Of a stretch of DNA of 64,000 nucleotides, positions 7,911 through 15,223 are shown piece after piece. The notes below the pieces were generated by a model, which was not told the origin of the DNA, ran no database searches, and saw nothing but the letters and a program-made list of their open reading frames with translations. Every line of letters begins with the position of its first letter. Positions within the stretch are counted from its first letter, which is position 1. Source of the DNA: Bog-756 sp052326605 (GTDB lineage: Bacteria > Actinomycetota > Acidimicrobiia > Acidimicrobiales > RAAP-2); the NCBI GenBank assembly GCA_052326605.1, contig JBKQMB010000029.1, forward strand, positions 1 to 64,000, given 5' to 3'. The position numbers and the translations under genes were made by a program.

Positions 7911-9362
7911 TCAGCTGACGGTCGGCGTGGCGACGAAGTCGGGCGTGTCGGTGGACGTGTAGTCGAAGGTCACATCACCCCACGTCTCGAGGGCCCGGCC
8001 AAGGGGTCCACATGTCTTCGCCGCGTCCCGCAGGATGTCGGGCCCCTCGTTGTAGTAGTCCCGACCCTCGTTGCGGGCCATGACCATCGACTCGAGTGCC
8101 ACCCGGTTGGCGGTCGCTCCGGCGGCGATGCCGTCGGGATGGCCGATGGTGCCTCCACCGAACTGGAGAACGACGTCCTCGCCCAGATAGTGGAGGAGCT
8201 GATGCATCTGACCGGCGTGGATACCACCGGAGGCCACCGGCATCACCTTGTTCAGGGATGCCCACGGCTGCTCGAAGAACACGCCGTGCTCGAGCCGTTG
8301 TGGGGTGACTTCCTCACGCAGGGTGTCATAGATGCCGGCGATGGTCAGCGGATCGCCTTCGAGCTTGCCTACGACCGTGCCGGCGTGGATGTGGTCGACG
8401 CCGGCCATGCGCATCCACTTGGCGATGACCCGGAAGCTGATCCCGTGGTCCCGCTGACGGGTATAGCTCCCGTGTCCAGCCCGGTGGAGGTGCAGGATCA
8501 TGTCGTTCCTGCGGGACCAGTTGGACAGGGACTGAATGGCGCTGTAGCCGATGACCAGGTCGATCATGATCACGACCGAGCCGAGTTCCTTGGCGAACTC
8601 GGCTCGCTCGTACATCTCCTCCATGGTGCCGGCGGTCACGTTGAGGTAGGTGCCCTTGACTTCTCCCGTTGCGGCTTCGGCCCGGTTGACGGCCTCCATG
8701 CAGTAGAGGAACCGGTCCCGCCAGTGCATGAACGACTGTGAGTTGATGTTCTCGTCGTCCTTGGTGAAGTCGAGCCCCCCTCGGAGGGCTTCGTAGACGA
8801 CCCGGCCGTAGTTCCGGCCCGACAGCCCGAGCTTGGGCTTGACGGTGGCGCCGAGGAGGGGGCGGCCGAACTTGTCCAGGCGTTCCCGCTCCACGACGAT
8901 CCCCGTCGGAGGACCGTTGAAGGTCTTCAGGTAGGCCACCGGGATACGCATGTCCTCGAGCCGGAGTGCTTTGAGCGGTTTGAACCCGAACACGTTCCCG
9001 ATGATGGATGCCGTGAGGTTGGCGATGGAGCCGCCTTCGAACAGGTCGAGGTCGTAGGCGATCCAGGCAAACCACTGGTCGCCCCGGTTGGGCACCGGCT
9101 GGACACGGTACGCCTTGGCCCGGTAGCTCTCGCAGGCCGTGAGCCGGTCGGTCCAGACCACGGTCCACGTGGCAGTCGACGATTCGCCCGCCACCGCTGC
9201 GGCGGCCTCCACGGGATCGACGCCAACCTGCGGCGTGATGCGGAACAGGGCGATCACATCGGTGTCCACGGGTTCGTAGTCGGGCTGCCAGTAGCCCATC
9301 TGGGCGTAGGGCATCACTCCGGACTTGTACCGGTCCTCTGCTGACCGCTCGGTTGGTTCCAT
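7911..9362 (-). CDS. cbbL: RuBisCO large subunit, form I red-type (IC)
   Basis: 483 residues; carboxylates ribulose-1,5-bisphosphate to two 3-phosphoglycerates. Key residues are in place: Lys175 in VKPKLGLSG, carbamylated Lys201 with its metal ligands in FTKDDEN (200-205), the HLHRAGHGSYTRQRDHG segment, and loop-6 Lys333 in VVGKLEGDP. Red-type form I is shown by the MGYWQPDY start, the LHRAGHGSYTRQ context and the presence of cbbX. ATG 9362 was chosen because the family start MEP...RYKSGVMPYAQMGYW follows directly; the longer open frame upstream is a spurious extension. It heads a cbbLSX operon facing away from fbp-prk. Confidence 0.97.
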   Translation of the reverse strand: MEPTERSAEDRYKSGVMPYAQMGYWQPDYEPVDTDVIALFRITPQVGVDPVEAAAAVAGESSTATWTVVWTDRLTACESYRAKAYRVQPVPNRGDQWFAWIAYDLDLFEGGSIANLTASIIGNVFGFKPLKALRLEDMRIPVAYLKTFNGPPTGIVVERERLDKFGRPLLGATVKPKLGLSGRNYGRVVYEALRGGLDFTKDDENINSQSFMHWRDRFLYCMEAVNRAEAATGEVKGTYLNVTAGTMEEMYERAEFAKELGSVVIMIDLVIGYSAIQSLSNWSRRNDMILHLHRAGHGSYTRQRDHGISFRVIAKWMRMAGVDHIHAGTVVGKLEGDPLTIAGIYDTLREEVTPQRLEHGVFFEQPWASLNKVMPVASGGIHAGQMHQLLHYLGEDVVLQFGGGTIGHPDGIAAGATANRVALESMVMARNEGRDYYNEGPDILRDAAKTCGPLGRALETWGDVTFDYTSTDTPDFVATPTVS

Positions 9363-9816
9363 TGTCACTTCTCTCTTCAGTCGGAAAAGGTCTCTTCGGT
9401 TGGCGGAGGCAGTTCGATGCCGGACGTCGTTCCTCTGTTGTTCACACCAGGTGCCAGTTCGTCGGTTGCGTGCAGCCGGACGGCCGCTGACGAGCGGATA
9501 CCCCCACCAGTCTGCACCGGCACGGGAACCTCTGCCGGAATCCCTCGCCCCAGCCGCCCGCCCGCCTGCGCCGTCGGCCGAGAAGTGGCGCGGACGCCCG
9601 GCCCGGAACCCAGGCCTGTCTGTACCATCGGACGATGCTAGCCAAGGCACTTGTCCGATAAGGAACGTCGCCACGATCGGCGCCTCTCGCCGAGGGCCGA
9701 CGGTGGTCCCCGGTCCGAATGGGCACTAGCATGCGCCTTCCTCGGCGCGAACGCGTCAGGCCGTGCGGGCACGGCCCATTCGCGAATCCGATGAGGTGAC
9801 GGTTGGAGGGGGATTG
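9363..9816. promoter_or_regulatory. Divergent control region between cbbLSX and fbp-prk
   Basis: 454 bp without a gene, lying between two divergently transcribed Calvin-cycle operons, so it must carry both promoters. A 7-bp perfect inverted repeat, ATCGGAC (9627-9633) and GTCCGAT (9653-9659), with a 19-bp centre sits in the middle and could bind a regulator. TAGCAT at 9727-9732 is a possible minus-10 box towards fbp. No CbbR-type LysR gene is present in the window. Promoter assignments are inference. Confidence 0.4.
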
Positions 9817-10866
9817 ATGGCGCCAGAGGCGGCCGTGCTGCTCGACGAGTATCTCCCGGCGGCGACACAATCGATGGCCCAGGGGGCCGCCGTGGCGGCA
9901 GCGCTGCGTGCGCTGGTGGCCACATCGGTCGAACTGGCCGATCGCCTGGCCAGCGGACACGACTCGCCGCTGATCGAAGTGGCGGCGGACGGCAACGGCG
10001 AGGGGGATGTCCGACGCCCACTGGACGCCCAGGCCCATCAACTGTTCACCGTGTCCCTCCAAGGTGCGCCCGTGAGCGCCGTGTTGTCCGAAGAGGCCGT
10101 CGACCCGATCCCCATCAGTCCGGACGGACAGGTCGTCGTCGCCATCGACCCGATCGATGGATCGTCCAATCTGGACCTCAACGGCGCCATCGGCACCTTG
10201 TTCTCGATCCTGCCCGCCGTGGCCGACGACGCCGGACCGCACGCATCATTGCTGGTGACCGGTGACCACCAGTTGGCTGCCGGCCTCGTGGTGTACGGGC
10301 CGGCCACCGTGCTGGCACTGACCCTCGGAGCAGGCACCGATCTCTTCGTCCTCGATCGGACCCGGGCGACGTTCGTGTTGGCCCGGTCGTCGATCCGCAT
10401 CCCGGATCAGGCGGGAACGTTCGCCATCAACATGGCGAATCGCCGCCATTGGCCGTCGTTGGTGCGGCGGTACGTGGACGATCTCCTGGCCGGTGCGGTC
10501 GGAGTGCGCGAGCGGGACTTCGACATGCGCTGGGTCGGCGCAGTGACGGCCGATGCCTTCCGCATCCTCAACGAAGGTGGCATCGCTCTGCATCCGGGGG
10601 ACGACCGGCCCGGTGAGCGGAACGGTAGGCTCCGGCTCGTGTACGAGGGCAATCCCATCGCCCTGCTGATCGAACAGGCGGGCGGGGCGGCGTCGAACGG
10701 GTACGAGCGAATCCTCTCGATCCAGCCCGAGACTCTCCACCAACGGACTCCGCTGATCTTCGGATCATCGGACGAGGTGAGGCGCTGCGTCGACCGTCTC
10801 GATCGGCACCCGAACCACGGTTCGGACTCCCCGCTGTTTGCGTCTCGCGGCATATTCAGGGATTGA
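9817..10866 (+). CDS. Fructose-1,6-bisphosphatase, class I
   Basis: 349 residues; hydrolyses fructose-1,6-bisphosphate to fructose-6-phosphate in ribulose-bisphosphate regeneration. The class I metal site is clear: SEE at 91-93 and AIDPIDGSSNLDLN (the DPxDGSSN box at 111-118); the C-terminal metal/substrate segment appears as RLVYEGNPIALLIEQAGGAAS. The ATG at 9817 has GGAGGGGG upstream; the open frame to 9763 lacks such a site. It is followed after 9 bp by phosphoribulokinase. The sequence is divergent in the middle but no key residue is missing. Confidence 0.95.
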   Translation: MAPEAAVLLDEYLPAATQSMAQGAAVAAALRALVATSVELADRLASGHDSPLIEVAADGNGEGDVRRPLDAQAHQLFTVSLQGAPVSAVLSEEAVDPIPISPDGQVVVAIDPIDGSSNLDLNGAIGTLFSILPAVADDAGPHASLLVTGDHQLAAGLVVYGPATVLALTLGAGTDLFVLDRTRATFVLARSSIRIPDQAGTFAINMANRRHWPSLVRRYVDDLLAGAVGVRERDFDMRWVGAVTADAFRILNEGGIALHPGDDRPGERNGRLRLVYEGNPIALLIEQAGGAASNGYERILSIQPETLHQRTPLIFGSSDEVRRCVDRLDRHPNHGSDSPLFASRGIFRD

Positions 10867-10875
10867 GGAGGCACC

Positions 10876-11745
10876 TTGTCACGCAGGTATCCCATCATCT
10901 CGGTCACCGGCTCGTCAGGAGCCGGGACATCCACCGTCAAGACCACCTTCGAACAGATCTTCCGGCGCGAACACGTTCGAGCGGCTGCCATCGAGGGCGA
11001 CGCCTTCCACCGGTTCGACAGGGTGGGGATGGCGGAGCAGATCGCCAGCCAGGAGGCACAGGGCAACCGGCACTTCAGCCACTTCGGTCCCGGCGCCAAT
11101 CTCCTCGGGCGCCTCGAATCGTTGTTCCGTGCCTACGGTGAGACGGGCCAGGGCCAGACCCGGCACTACGTCCACGACGAGCACGAGGAAGCGATGTACC
11201 GAAACCCGGTGGGTACCTTCACCGAATGGGTCGACCTCGAGGAGTCCGATCTCCTGTTTTACGAGGGCCTCCATGGGGCAGCCACCGCCGGAGAGATCGA
11301 CATCGCCCAGTGGGCGGATCTGAAGATCGGGGTCGTCCCCGTGATCAACCTCGAATGGATCCAGAAGATCAGCCGCGACAAGGCGACCAGGGGCTATTCG
11401 ACCGAAGCGGTGACCGACACCATCCTGCGGCGGATGCCCGACTACGTCGAGCACATCTGTCCCCAGTTCACCAGGACCGACATCAACTTCCAGCGCGTGC
11501 CGACCGTGGACACATCCAACCCGTTTGTGGCCCGTTACATTCCGACCGCCGACGAGTCGATCGTGGTCATCCGCTTCCGGAACCCCCACGGCATCGATCT
11601 TCCCTACCTGGTGTCGATGATGCACGACAGCTTCATGTCGAGGGCGAACTCGCTTGTCATTCCGGGCGGAAAGCTCGATTTGGCCATGCAGCTGATCCTT
11701 ACGCCGATGATCCACCGTCTGATCGAACGACAGCGGTCCGCGTAA
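10876..11745 (+). CDS. Phosphoribulokinase
   Basis: 289 residues; ATP-dependent phosphorylation of ribulose-5-phosphate to ribulose-1,5-bisphosphate. Length and the segments SVTGSSGAGTSTVK (P-loop, 10-22), IEGDAFHRFDR, NRHFSHFGPGANL and DLLFYEGLHGA mark it as a class I (proteobacterial-type, octameric) enzyme, not the longer plant/cyanobacterial type. The start is TTG at 10876 with GAGGAGG immediately upstream. It is the second gene of the fbp-prk operon and together with cbbLS completes the two enzymes unique to the Calvin cycle. Confidence 0.96.
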   Translation: MSRRYPIISVTGSSGAGTSTVKTTFEQIFRREHVRAAAIEGDAFHRFDRVGMAEQIASQEAQGNRHFSHFGPGANLLGRLESLFRAYGETGQGQTRHYVHDEHEEAMYRNPVGTFTEWVDLEESDLLFYEGLHGAATAGEIDIAQWADLKIGVVPVINLEWIQKISRDKATRGYSTEAVTDTILRRMPDYVEHICPQFTRTDINFQRVPTVDTSNPFVARYIPTADESIVVIRFRNPHGIDLPYLVSMMHDSFMSRANSLVIPGGKLDLAMQLILTPMIHRLIERQRSA

Positions 11746-11796
11746 GGCGGTTGCCGTCACTGCATCGAGGCCGCGTTCGTTCCGAGCGGTCCGGAG

Positions 11797-11869
11797 TGGG
11801 GCAGGCAGGGATCGAACCTGCGACCGAGGGATTATGAGTCCCCTGCTCTGACCACTGAGCTACTGCCCC
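11797..11869 (-). tRNA. tRNA with CAT anticodon (tRNA-Ile2-like, or elongator Met)
   Basis: A full 73-nt cloverleaf on the minus strand: acceptor GGGGCAG pairs with CTGCCCC and A is the discriminator; D arm GCTC..GAGC; anticodon loop CTCATAA; T arm GCAGG-TTCGATC-CCTGC. No CCA is encoded. CAT anticodons occur in initiator Met, elongator Met and tRNA-Ile2 (lysidine-modified). A1 pairing and lack of the three GC initiator pairs argue against initiator. The D/anticodon/variable region closely resembles E. coli tRNA-Ile2 as I remember it, including the G27-U43 and G28-C42 pairs. I favour Ile2 but this needs a classifier. Confidence 0.88.
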
Positions 11870-11900
11870 TGGGCTGGTCTTTTACTTCTGCGACTAGACT

Positions 11901-11925
11901 TATCCAATCAGTCATCCAATCATTG
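11901..11925 (+). repeat. Short direct repeat upstream of the integrase (ATCCAATCA x2)
   Basis: ATCCAATCA occurs at 11902-11910 and again at 11914-11922, a 12-bp (about one helical turn) period, just after the tRNA 5' end and before the integrase start. Such spaced pairs often are arm-type integrase or excisionase sites. That role is inference from position. Confidence 0.4.
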
Positions 11926-11934
11926 GAGCAGTCG

Positions 11935-13179
11935 ATGTCGGCAGCGAAAACCCAAGGGGCGCAGGGTACAGGCTTCAAGCGCGTTCAGGTGGAGAAGGGC
12001 ATCCGCCAGATCGGCCCGCACAAGTGGGAGGTCCAGGTTCACGTCGGGCGTGACCCGCTCACACGGAAGCTTCGCCAGATGTCTCGGAGCACCACCGGCG
12101 GTATCAGGGTGGCTCGCAATCTGCGCTCCGAGATGATCACTGAGGTGGCCAAGAACCACGCCGACACCGCTTCGGTCGTGAACAGCGAAGCGGATGTGGC
12201 CAAGACGTTGGCGCACCTGCTCGACAAGTGGGTCGCTCACGGTGAGCGCAGGGGTCGGTCCCCCAGCACCATCGACGGGTACAGGAAGAAGATCGACGCC
12301 GTCATCAGACCGGAATTGGGAGCCGTTGCCGTGACAGACATCACCTCCGAGATGCTTGACGCCTTCTACGACCGGCTCCTCGACGGTGGGAAGACACCCG
12401 CTACCGTCATGCACTACCACCGGATCATCTCTGCCGCCCTCACCCAGGCCCGCAAGTGGAAGGCCGTGGGCGTGAACGTGGCCCAGGACGCCACGCCTCC
12501 CTCCGTGGAACTGAAGGCTCTCACGGTGCCGCCGCCCGAACGAGTACAGGCACTGATCGAACTCGCTGCGGCATCCCGGTCACCGGAGTGGGCCACCGTG
12601 ATCACCCTGGCTGCATTCACCGGCCTGAGGCGGGGCGAACTGTGCGGACTCCAGTGGGGCGATGTCGATTGGCAGGAGCAGTCCGTCACTGTTCACCGTT
12701 CCATCTGGCAGACGAAGGACGGGTGGGGGGCGAAGGAACCGAAGACCCATCAAGTGCGGCGGGTGATACTCGGTCCCGCGACCATGGCCGTGCTGGCTGG
12801 ACGGCACAAGCGCTTCACCGATGACGCGAACTTGGCCGAAGTGCCGCTGCGTGAGGATGCGTACGTGATCTCGCCTGACATTGGCGGTGCCCGCCCGATG
12901 ATGCCCAGCACCGTGACACTCGCATTCGGTCGGCTCTGCAAGAGGATGGCCGAGACAACGGGCGAGCCATGGCCCTACCGATTCCACGACCTGCGCCACT
13001 ACACGGGCACCGAGATGGACCGCTCTGGCTACAGTGCCCGCACTATCGCCGACCGACTGGGCCACAGGAACCCGGCACTCACGCAACGCGTCTACATCCA
13101 CGAGACCGAAGACCGGGCGAGGTCGGGTGCCGAGTCGCTCGAAGCCGGATTGAGCCTGCCACGGAGCCTTACCGCCTGA
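11935..13179 (+). CDS. Phage-type tyrosine integrase
   Basis: 414 residues; site-specific tyrosine recombinase of the phage integrase family. Arm-binding N-terminal region, SAM-like core-binding domain (about 88-190) and catalytic domain (about 200-400). Catalytic residues are visible: Arg232 in FTGLRRGEL, His351 and Arg354 in HDLRHY, His377 in LGHRN and the nucleophile Tyr387 in TQRVYIH. ATG 11935 is preferred over TTG 11923 because GGAG lies 6 bp before it. It reads away from the adjacent CAT tRNA, which is the probable attachment gene, and starts the accessory region. Confidence 0.93.
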   Translation: MSAAKTQGAQGTGFKRVQVEKGIRQIGPHKWEVQVHVGRDPLTRKLRQMSRSTTGGIRVARNLRSEMITEVAKNHADTASVVNSEADVAKTLAHLLDKWVAHGERRGRSPSTIDGYRKKIDAVIRPELGAVAVTDITSEMLDAFYDRLLDGGKTPATVMHYHRIISAALTQARKWKAVGVNVAQDATPPSVELKALTVPPPERVQALIELAAASRSPEWATVITLAAFTGLRRGELCGLQWGDVDWQEQSVTVHRSIWQTKDGWGAKEPKTHQVRRVILGPATMAVLAGRHKRFTDDANLAEVPLREDAYVISPDIGGARPMMPSTVTLAFGRLCKRMAETTGEPWPYRFHDLRHYTGTEMDRSGYSARTIADRLGHRNPALTQRVYIHETEDRARSGAESLEAGLSLPRSLTA

Positions 13180-13230
13180 ACACCACCACGCACCCTCGCC
13201 CCTGCGCCCCGCATACGGTCGGGGTGGGGG

Positions 13231-13368
13231 TCAGCCACCGTCCTCAGCCGCACACGCAGCGATGGGGGCACCGATGGCCTGGCCCCACTGGTCCTGCTCG
13301 TCCTCGGTGATGTCCCAGAAGTTGTCGGGGATGGCGATGAAGTCCTTCTTGGGGTGAGTCTGCTCCAC
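13231..13368 (-). CDS. Small acidic hypothetical protein (45 aa)
   Basis: A 45-codon frame starting with GTG reads EQTHPKKDFIAIPDNFWDIT followed by an acidic EDEQDQWGQAIG stretch. Amino-acid use is natural (no runs of Arg/Pro/Ala typical of shadow frames) and it is opposite to no other gene. It lies convergent to the integrase, with 51 bp between stops. No known family is recognised. Too short for strong support; no clear ribosome site is seen. Confidence 0.45.
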   Translation of the reverse strand: MEQTHPKKDFIAIPDNFWDITEDEQDQWGQAIGAPIAACAAEDGG

Positions 13369-13448
13369 GACCCCATGATCCCAGCTTCTCGGTCGGCGGG
13401 ATGTTCAGGTGCTGGGGAGTGCGGCAGTCAGGCACGGGTAGGGAAACA

Positions 13449-13748
13449 TCATGCCGGTCGAACCGGCAGGCAAGGCTTACGGATGAGGCCGGAATCGACC
13501 CTCGTCCCCCACAGCTGATCCCTTCCCGGCAGCACCCGAAGGATCCCGACCAATGACGGCGGCCGGTCCCCTGCGGCCACGATCCCCTCGACCTGATCCG
13601 ACTTCCACAGGTTATCGAGCACCTCATCCACGGTGGCCGAGTTCAGACCCGCCTCATGGTCGACGAGGGCATTGTTGCCATCTTCGTCAGCATCCTCGTA
13701 CAGACCGATGACAGCCTGGACGTCCTTCTCATCTTCGGGGTCGGGCAT
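13449..13748 (-). CDS. Small acidic hypothetical protein (99 aa)
   Basis: 99 residues from ATG 13748. The N-terminal part is strongly acidic (MPDPEDEKDVQAVIGLYEDA, then DEDGNNALVDHEAG) with a VDEVLDNLWKSDQVEGIVAAG segment; the C-terminal part (LVGILRVLPGRDQLWGTRVD) is beta-like. No domain recognised and the ribosome site is weak. Coding is inferred from amino-acid composition. It belongs to the integrase-linked accessory region. Confidence 0.5.
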   Translation of the reverse strand: MPDPEDEKDVQAVIGLYEDADEDGNNALVDHEAGLNSATVDEVLDNLWKSDQVEGIVAAGDRPPSLVGILRVLPGRDQLWGTRVDSGLIRKPCLPVRPA

Positions 13749-13793
13749 GATCTCGACGGTACCTTCGAGGCGACATCGGAACGGTGATAACAC

Positions 13794-13849
13794 CTCCTCG
13801 CACCGTCACTCCATGGACCGTCACTCCTCGCACCGTCACTCCATGGACC
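13794..13849. repeat. 26-bp tandem direct repeat, 30-bp period
   Basis: CTCCTCGCACCGTCACTCCATGGACC occurs exactly at 13794-13819 and again at 13824-13849. It is intergenic, upstream of the 99-aa gene. A partial third match (ACCACTCC) follows. Purpose unknown. Confidence 0.8.
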
Positions 13850-13895
13850 ACCACTCCAACGCCGTGAGGGCGTAACCGGGGATCTGCTGGCGGAC
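13815..13895. repeat. Left copy of a degenerate direct repeat flanking a microprotein gene
   Basis: From GGACCGTCACTCC through CATGGACCACCACTCC, AACGCCGTGAGGGCG and CCGGGGATCTGCTGGC this stretch matches 14177-14268 with small gaps. The two copies lie in the same orientation on either side of the 67-aa membrane protein gene (13907-14110). See the matching entry on the right. Confidence 0.6.
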
Positions 13896-13906
13896 GAAAT
13901 GCCAGA

Positions 13907-14110
13907 TCAGACGTTCCCTGTTGGCTTTGCAAGTGTGAGATCGTCACGATTATGGCTCTGCAAGAATGAGATCGCCGCGACGACAAGGGCCAAAGCGGTG
14001 AACGCCGTGTGGGCCTTCTGCCACCGCCGATTTGTGATGCCGTGCAGGGTCACAATCCCGCCACCAATCGTGGCGACTGCGCCGACTGTGGTGAGTTGCT
14101 TCTTGTTCAT
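13907..14110 (-). CDS. Small two-helix membrane protein (67 aa)
   Basis: 67 residues: MNKKQLTTVGAVATIGGGIV, a short basic loop (TNRRWQKAH), then TAFTALALVVAAISFLQS. Two hydrophobic helices with a positive connector suggest a hairpin in the membrane. No family recognised and no strong ribosome site precedes ATG 14110. The last 19 residues are encoded by one copy of an imperfect 23-bp duplication (13919-13941 and 13953-13975), so the C-terminus may have been altered recently. It sits between two direct repeats in the accessory region. Confidence 0.5.
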   Translation of the reverse strand: MNKKQLTTVGAVATIGGGIVTLHGITNRRWQKAHTAFTALALVVAAISFLQSHNRDDLTLAKPTGNV

Positions 14111-14176
14111 TCCGACAGCGTAGATCCGCTCCGAGGACGTGTCTGCGGACCAGAGGGTCGAACTGAACCACCGCCC

Positions 14177-14268
14177 GACGGTCACTCCCCCGACGCACCC
14201 TGGTGTCATGGATCACAGCGACCACTACGCCAACGCCGTCCGGGCGGAGCCGGGGTCTGCTGGCCGAT
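14177..14268. repeat. Right copy of the degenerate direct repeat flanking a microprotein gene
   Basis: Matches 13815-13895: GACGGTCACTCC, then CATGGATCAC, CCACTACGCC, AACGCCGTCCGGGCG and CCGGGGTCTGCTGGC. Both copies can encode a peptide beginning MDH and containing NAVRA, but the left one stops at once and no ribosome site is evident, so I treat it as a DNA repeat. Confidence 0.6.
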
Positions 14269-14532
14269 GGTGAGCCGTGGCCCTGGTGACCGGGTGGACA
14301 CTCCCACCGATTGCCCCGAGCCCGTGCGCTGGGTGGGCCGGGCGATGGTCGGCCAGAAGCGGATGCGGCTGTGGCCATGCTGGGGGCACGTCGAGGGGCT
14401 TGGGCACCTGCGTCGCTCCGTGGGTGAAGCCGGAGACTTCGACGGGCCGGGAGCCCTCAGCGGGGCCGGCGGCAGACAGAGCATCGGCACGCAATCCGGC
14501 GGACTTGAGGACCGCCAGACCTCTTCCACTCC

Positions 14533-14552
14533 GCACAGGATCGCTCTTGTGC
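14533..14552. repeat. Inverted repeat GCACA-N10-TGTGC, copy 1
   Basis: Perfect 5-bp arms with exactly 10 bp between, inside a conserved context (CTCCGCACAG ... TCG ... TGTGCCCC). Copies 2 and 3 are at 15570 and 16137. Could be a protein-binding site or a small hairpin. Confidence 0.65.
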
Positions 14553-14617
14553 CCCCAAGCACGGGATCGAATGGCCACACACTACGAACAGTGCGGCTTC
14601 CACCCCTGTCAAGCCGA

Positions 14618-15223
14618 CTAGAGAGTGATACTTCCCCTGAAGGCGATTGCGGTCAGGGGTCCACCCGCACACGCCGCCGAAAGCCCCGCCATGTCATAGA
14701 TGCTGGTTACCGTCAGTCCCCCGCCACCGGCGTTGGCAAATGATCCGGACGCAACACTTTCTCCGGAGTAAGCGATCCTCAGGAAGGTGTCACTGCCGAC
14801 CGTTACCTGAGACACCGAGCCACCTGTAAGGCTGACGCCAGTGGAGGCGGTGACTCTGGGCGCCGGCGACCACTTGATGGCCCCGCCGGAAACGTCGGGA
14901 GGTGTTCCCCCCGCCACCAGGCTGCAAAGGCTCGTGACGGTGTCGGTGCTTACCGTCGGAGTAGCAGCCATGTGGCCCGTCCTGAGCCTTGATCCACCTT
15001 GGCTTGAGCAAGTCGGCCCGTGGTGGCGGAACATGTTGCCACTAATCGAAACGGTGTTGTCGGGATTGATTACCAGTCTTCCGAAGAAGTTGCACGTGGT
15101 GGAACCCGTGGCGGTGACCGCTTCCGGTGACGCACGCTTGGCCCAGGCCACCCCGTTACCCATCACGGCCACAAGCCCGATCGGCAGGACCACAGCGACA
15201 GCAGCCTTCAGAAGCTTGTTCAT
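14618..15223 (-). CDS. Secreted hypothetical protein
   Basis: 201 residues with a clear Sec signal peptide: MNKLLKAAVAVVLPIGLVAV, then a likely signal-peptidase site after AWA (residue 28). The mature part is Ser/Thr/Gly-rich and beta-like with four Cys (TTCNFF, PTCSSQ, SLCSLV, SAACAGG) that could form two disulphides. GGGGGG lies just before ATG 15223. I do not recognise the family; sequences of this style are common, lineage-restricted secreted proteins in actinobacteria. It has no membrane anchor or sortase signal. Confidence 0.7.
   Translation of the reverse strand: MNKLLKAAVAVVLPIGLVAVMGNGVAWAKRASPEAVTATGSTTCNFFGRLVINPDNTVSISGNMFRHHGPTCSSQGGSRLRTGHMAATPTVSTDTVTSLCSLVAGGTPPDVSGGAIKWSPAPRVTASTGVSLTGGSVSQVTVGSDTFLRIAYSGESVASGSFANAGGGGLTVTSIYDMAGLSAACAGGPLTAIAFRGSITL

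Larger units (their letters stand above)
14111..14617. other. Intergenic stretch with repeats, no convincing gene
   Basis: 507 bp. It holds the right copy of the flanking direct repeat and the first GCACA-N10-TGTGC inverted repeat. Short frames exist (for example a 21-codon MDHSDHYANAVRAEPGSAGR-type frame at 14208) but none has a ribosome site or a recognisable product. Confidence 0.5.

Noticed and set aside
13794..13849. Possible CRISPR array
   Set aside because: Only two copies, spacer of 4 bp; not a CRISPR.
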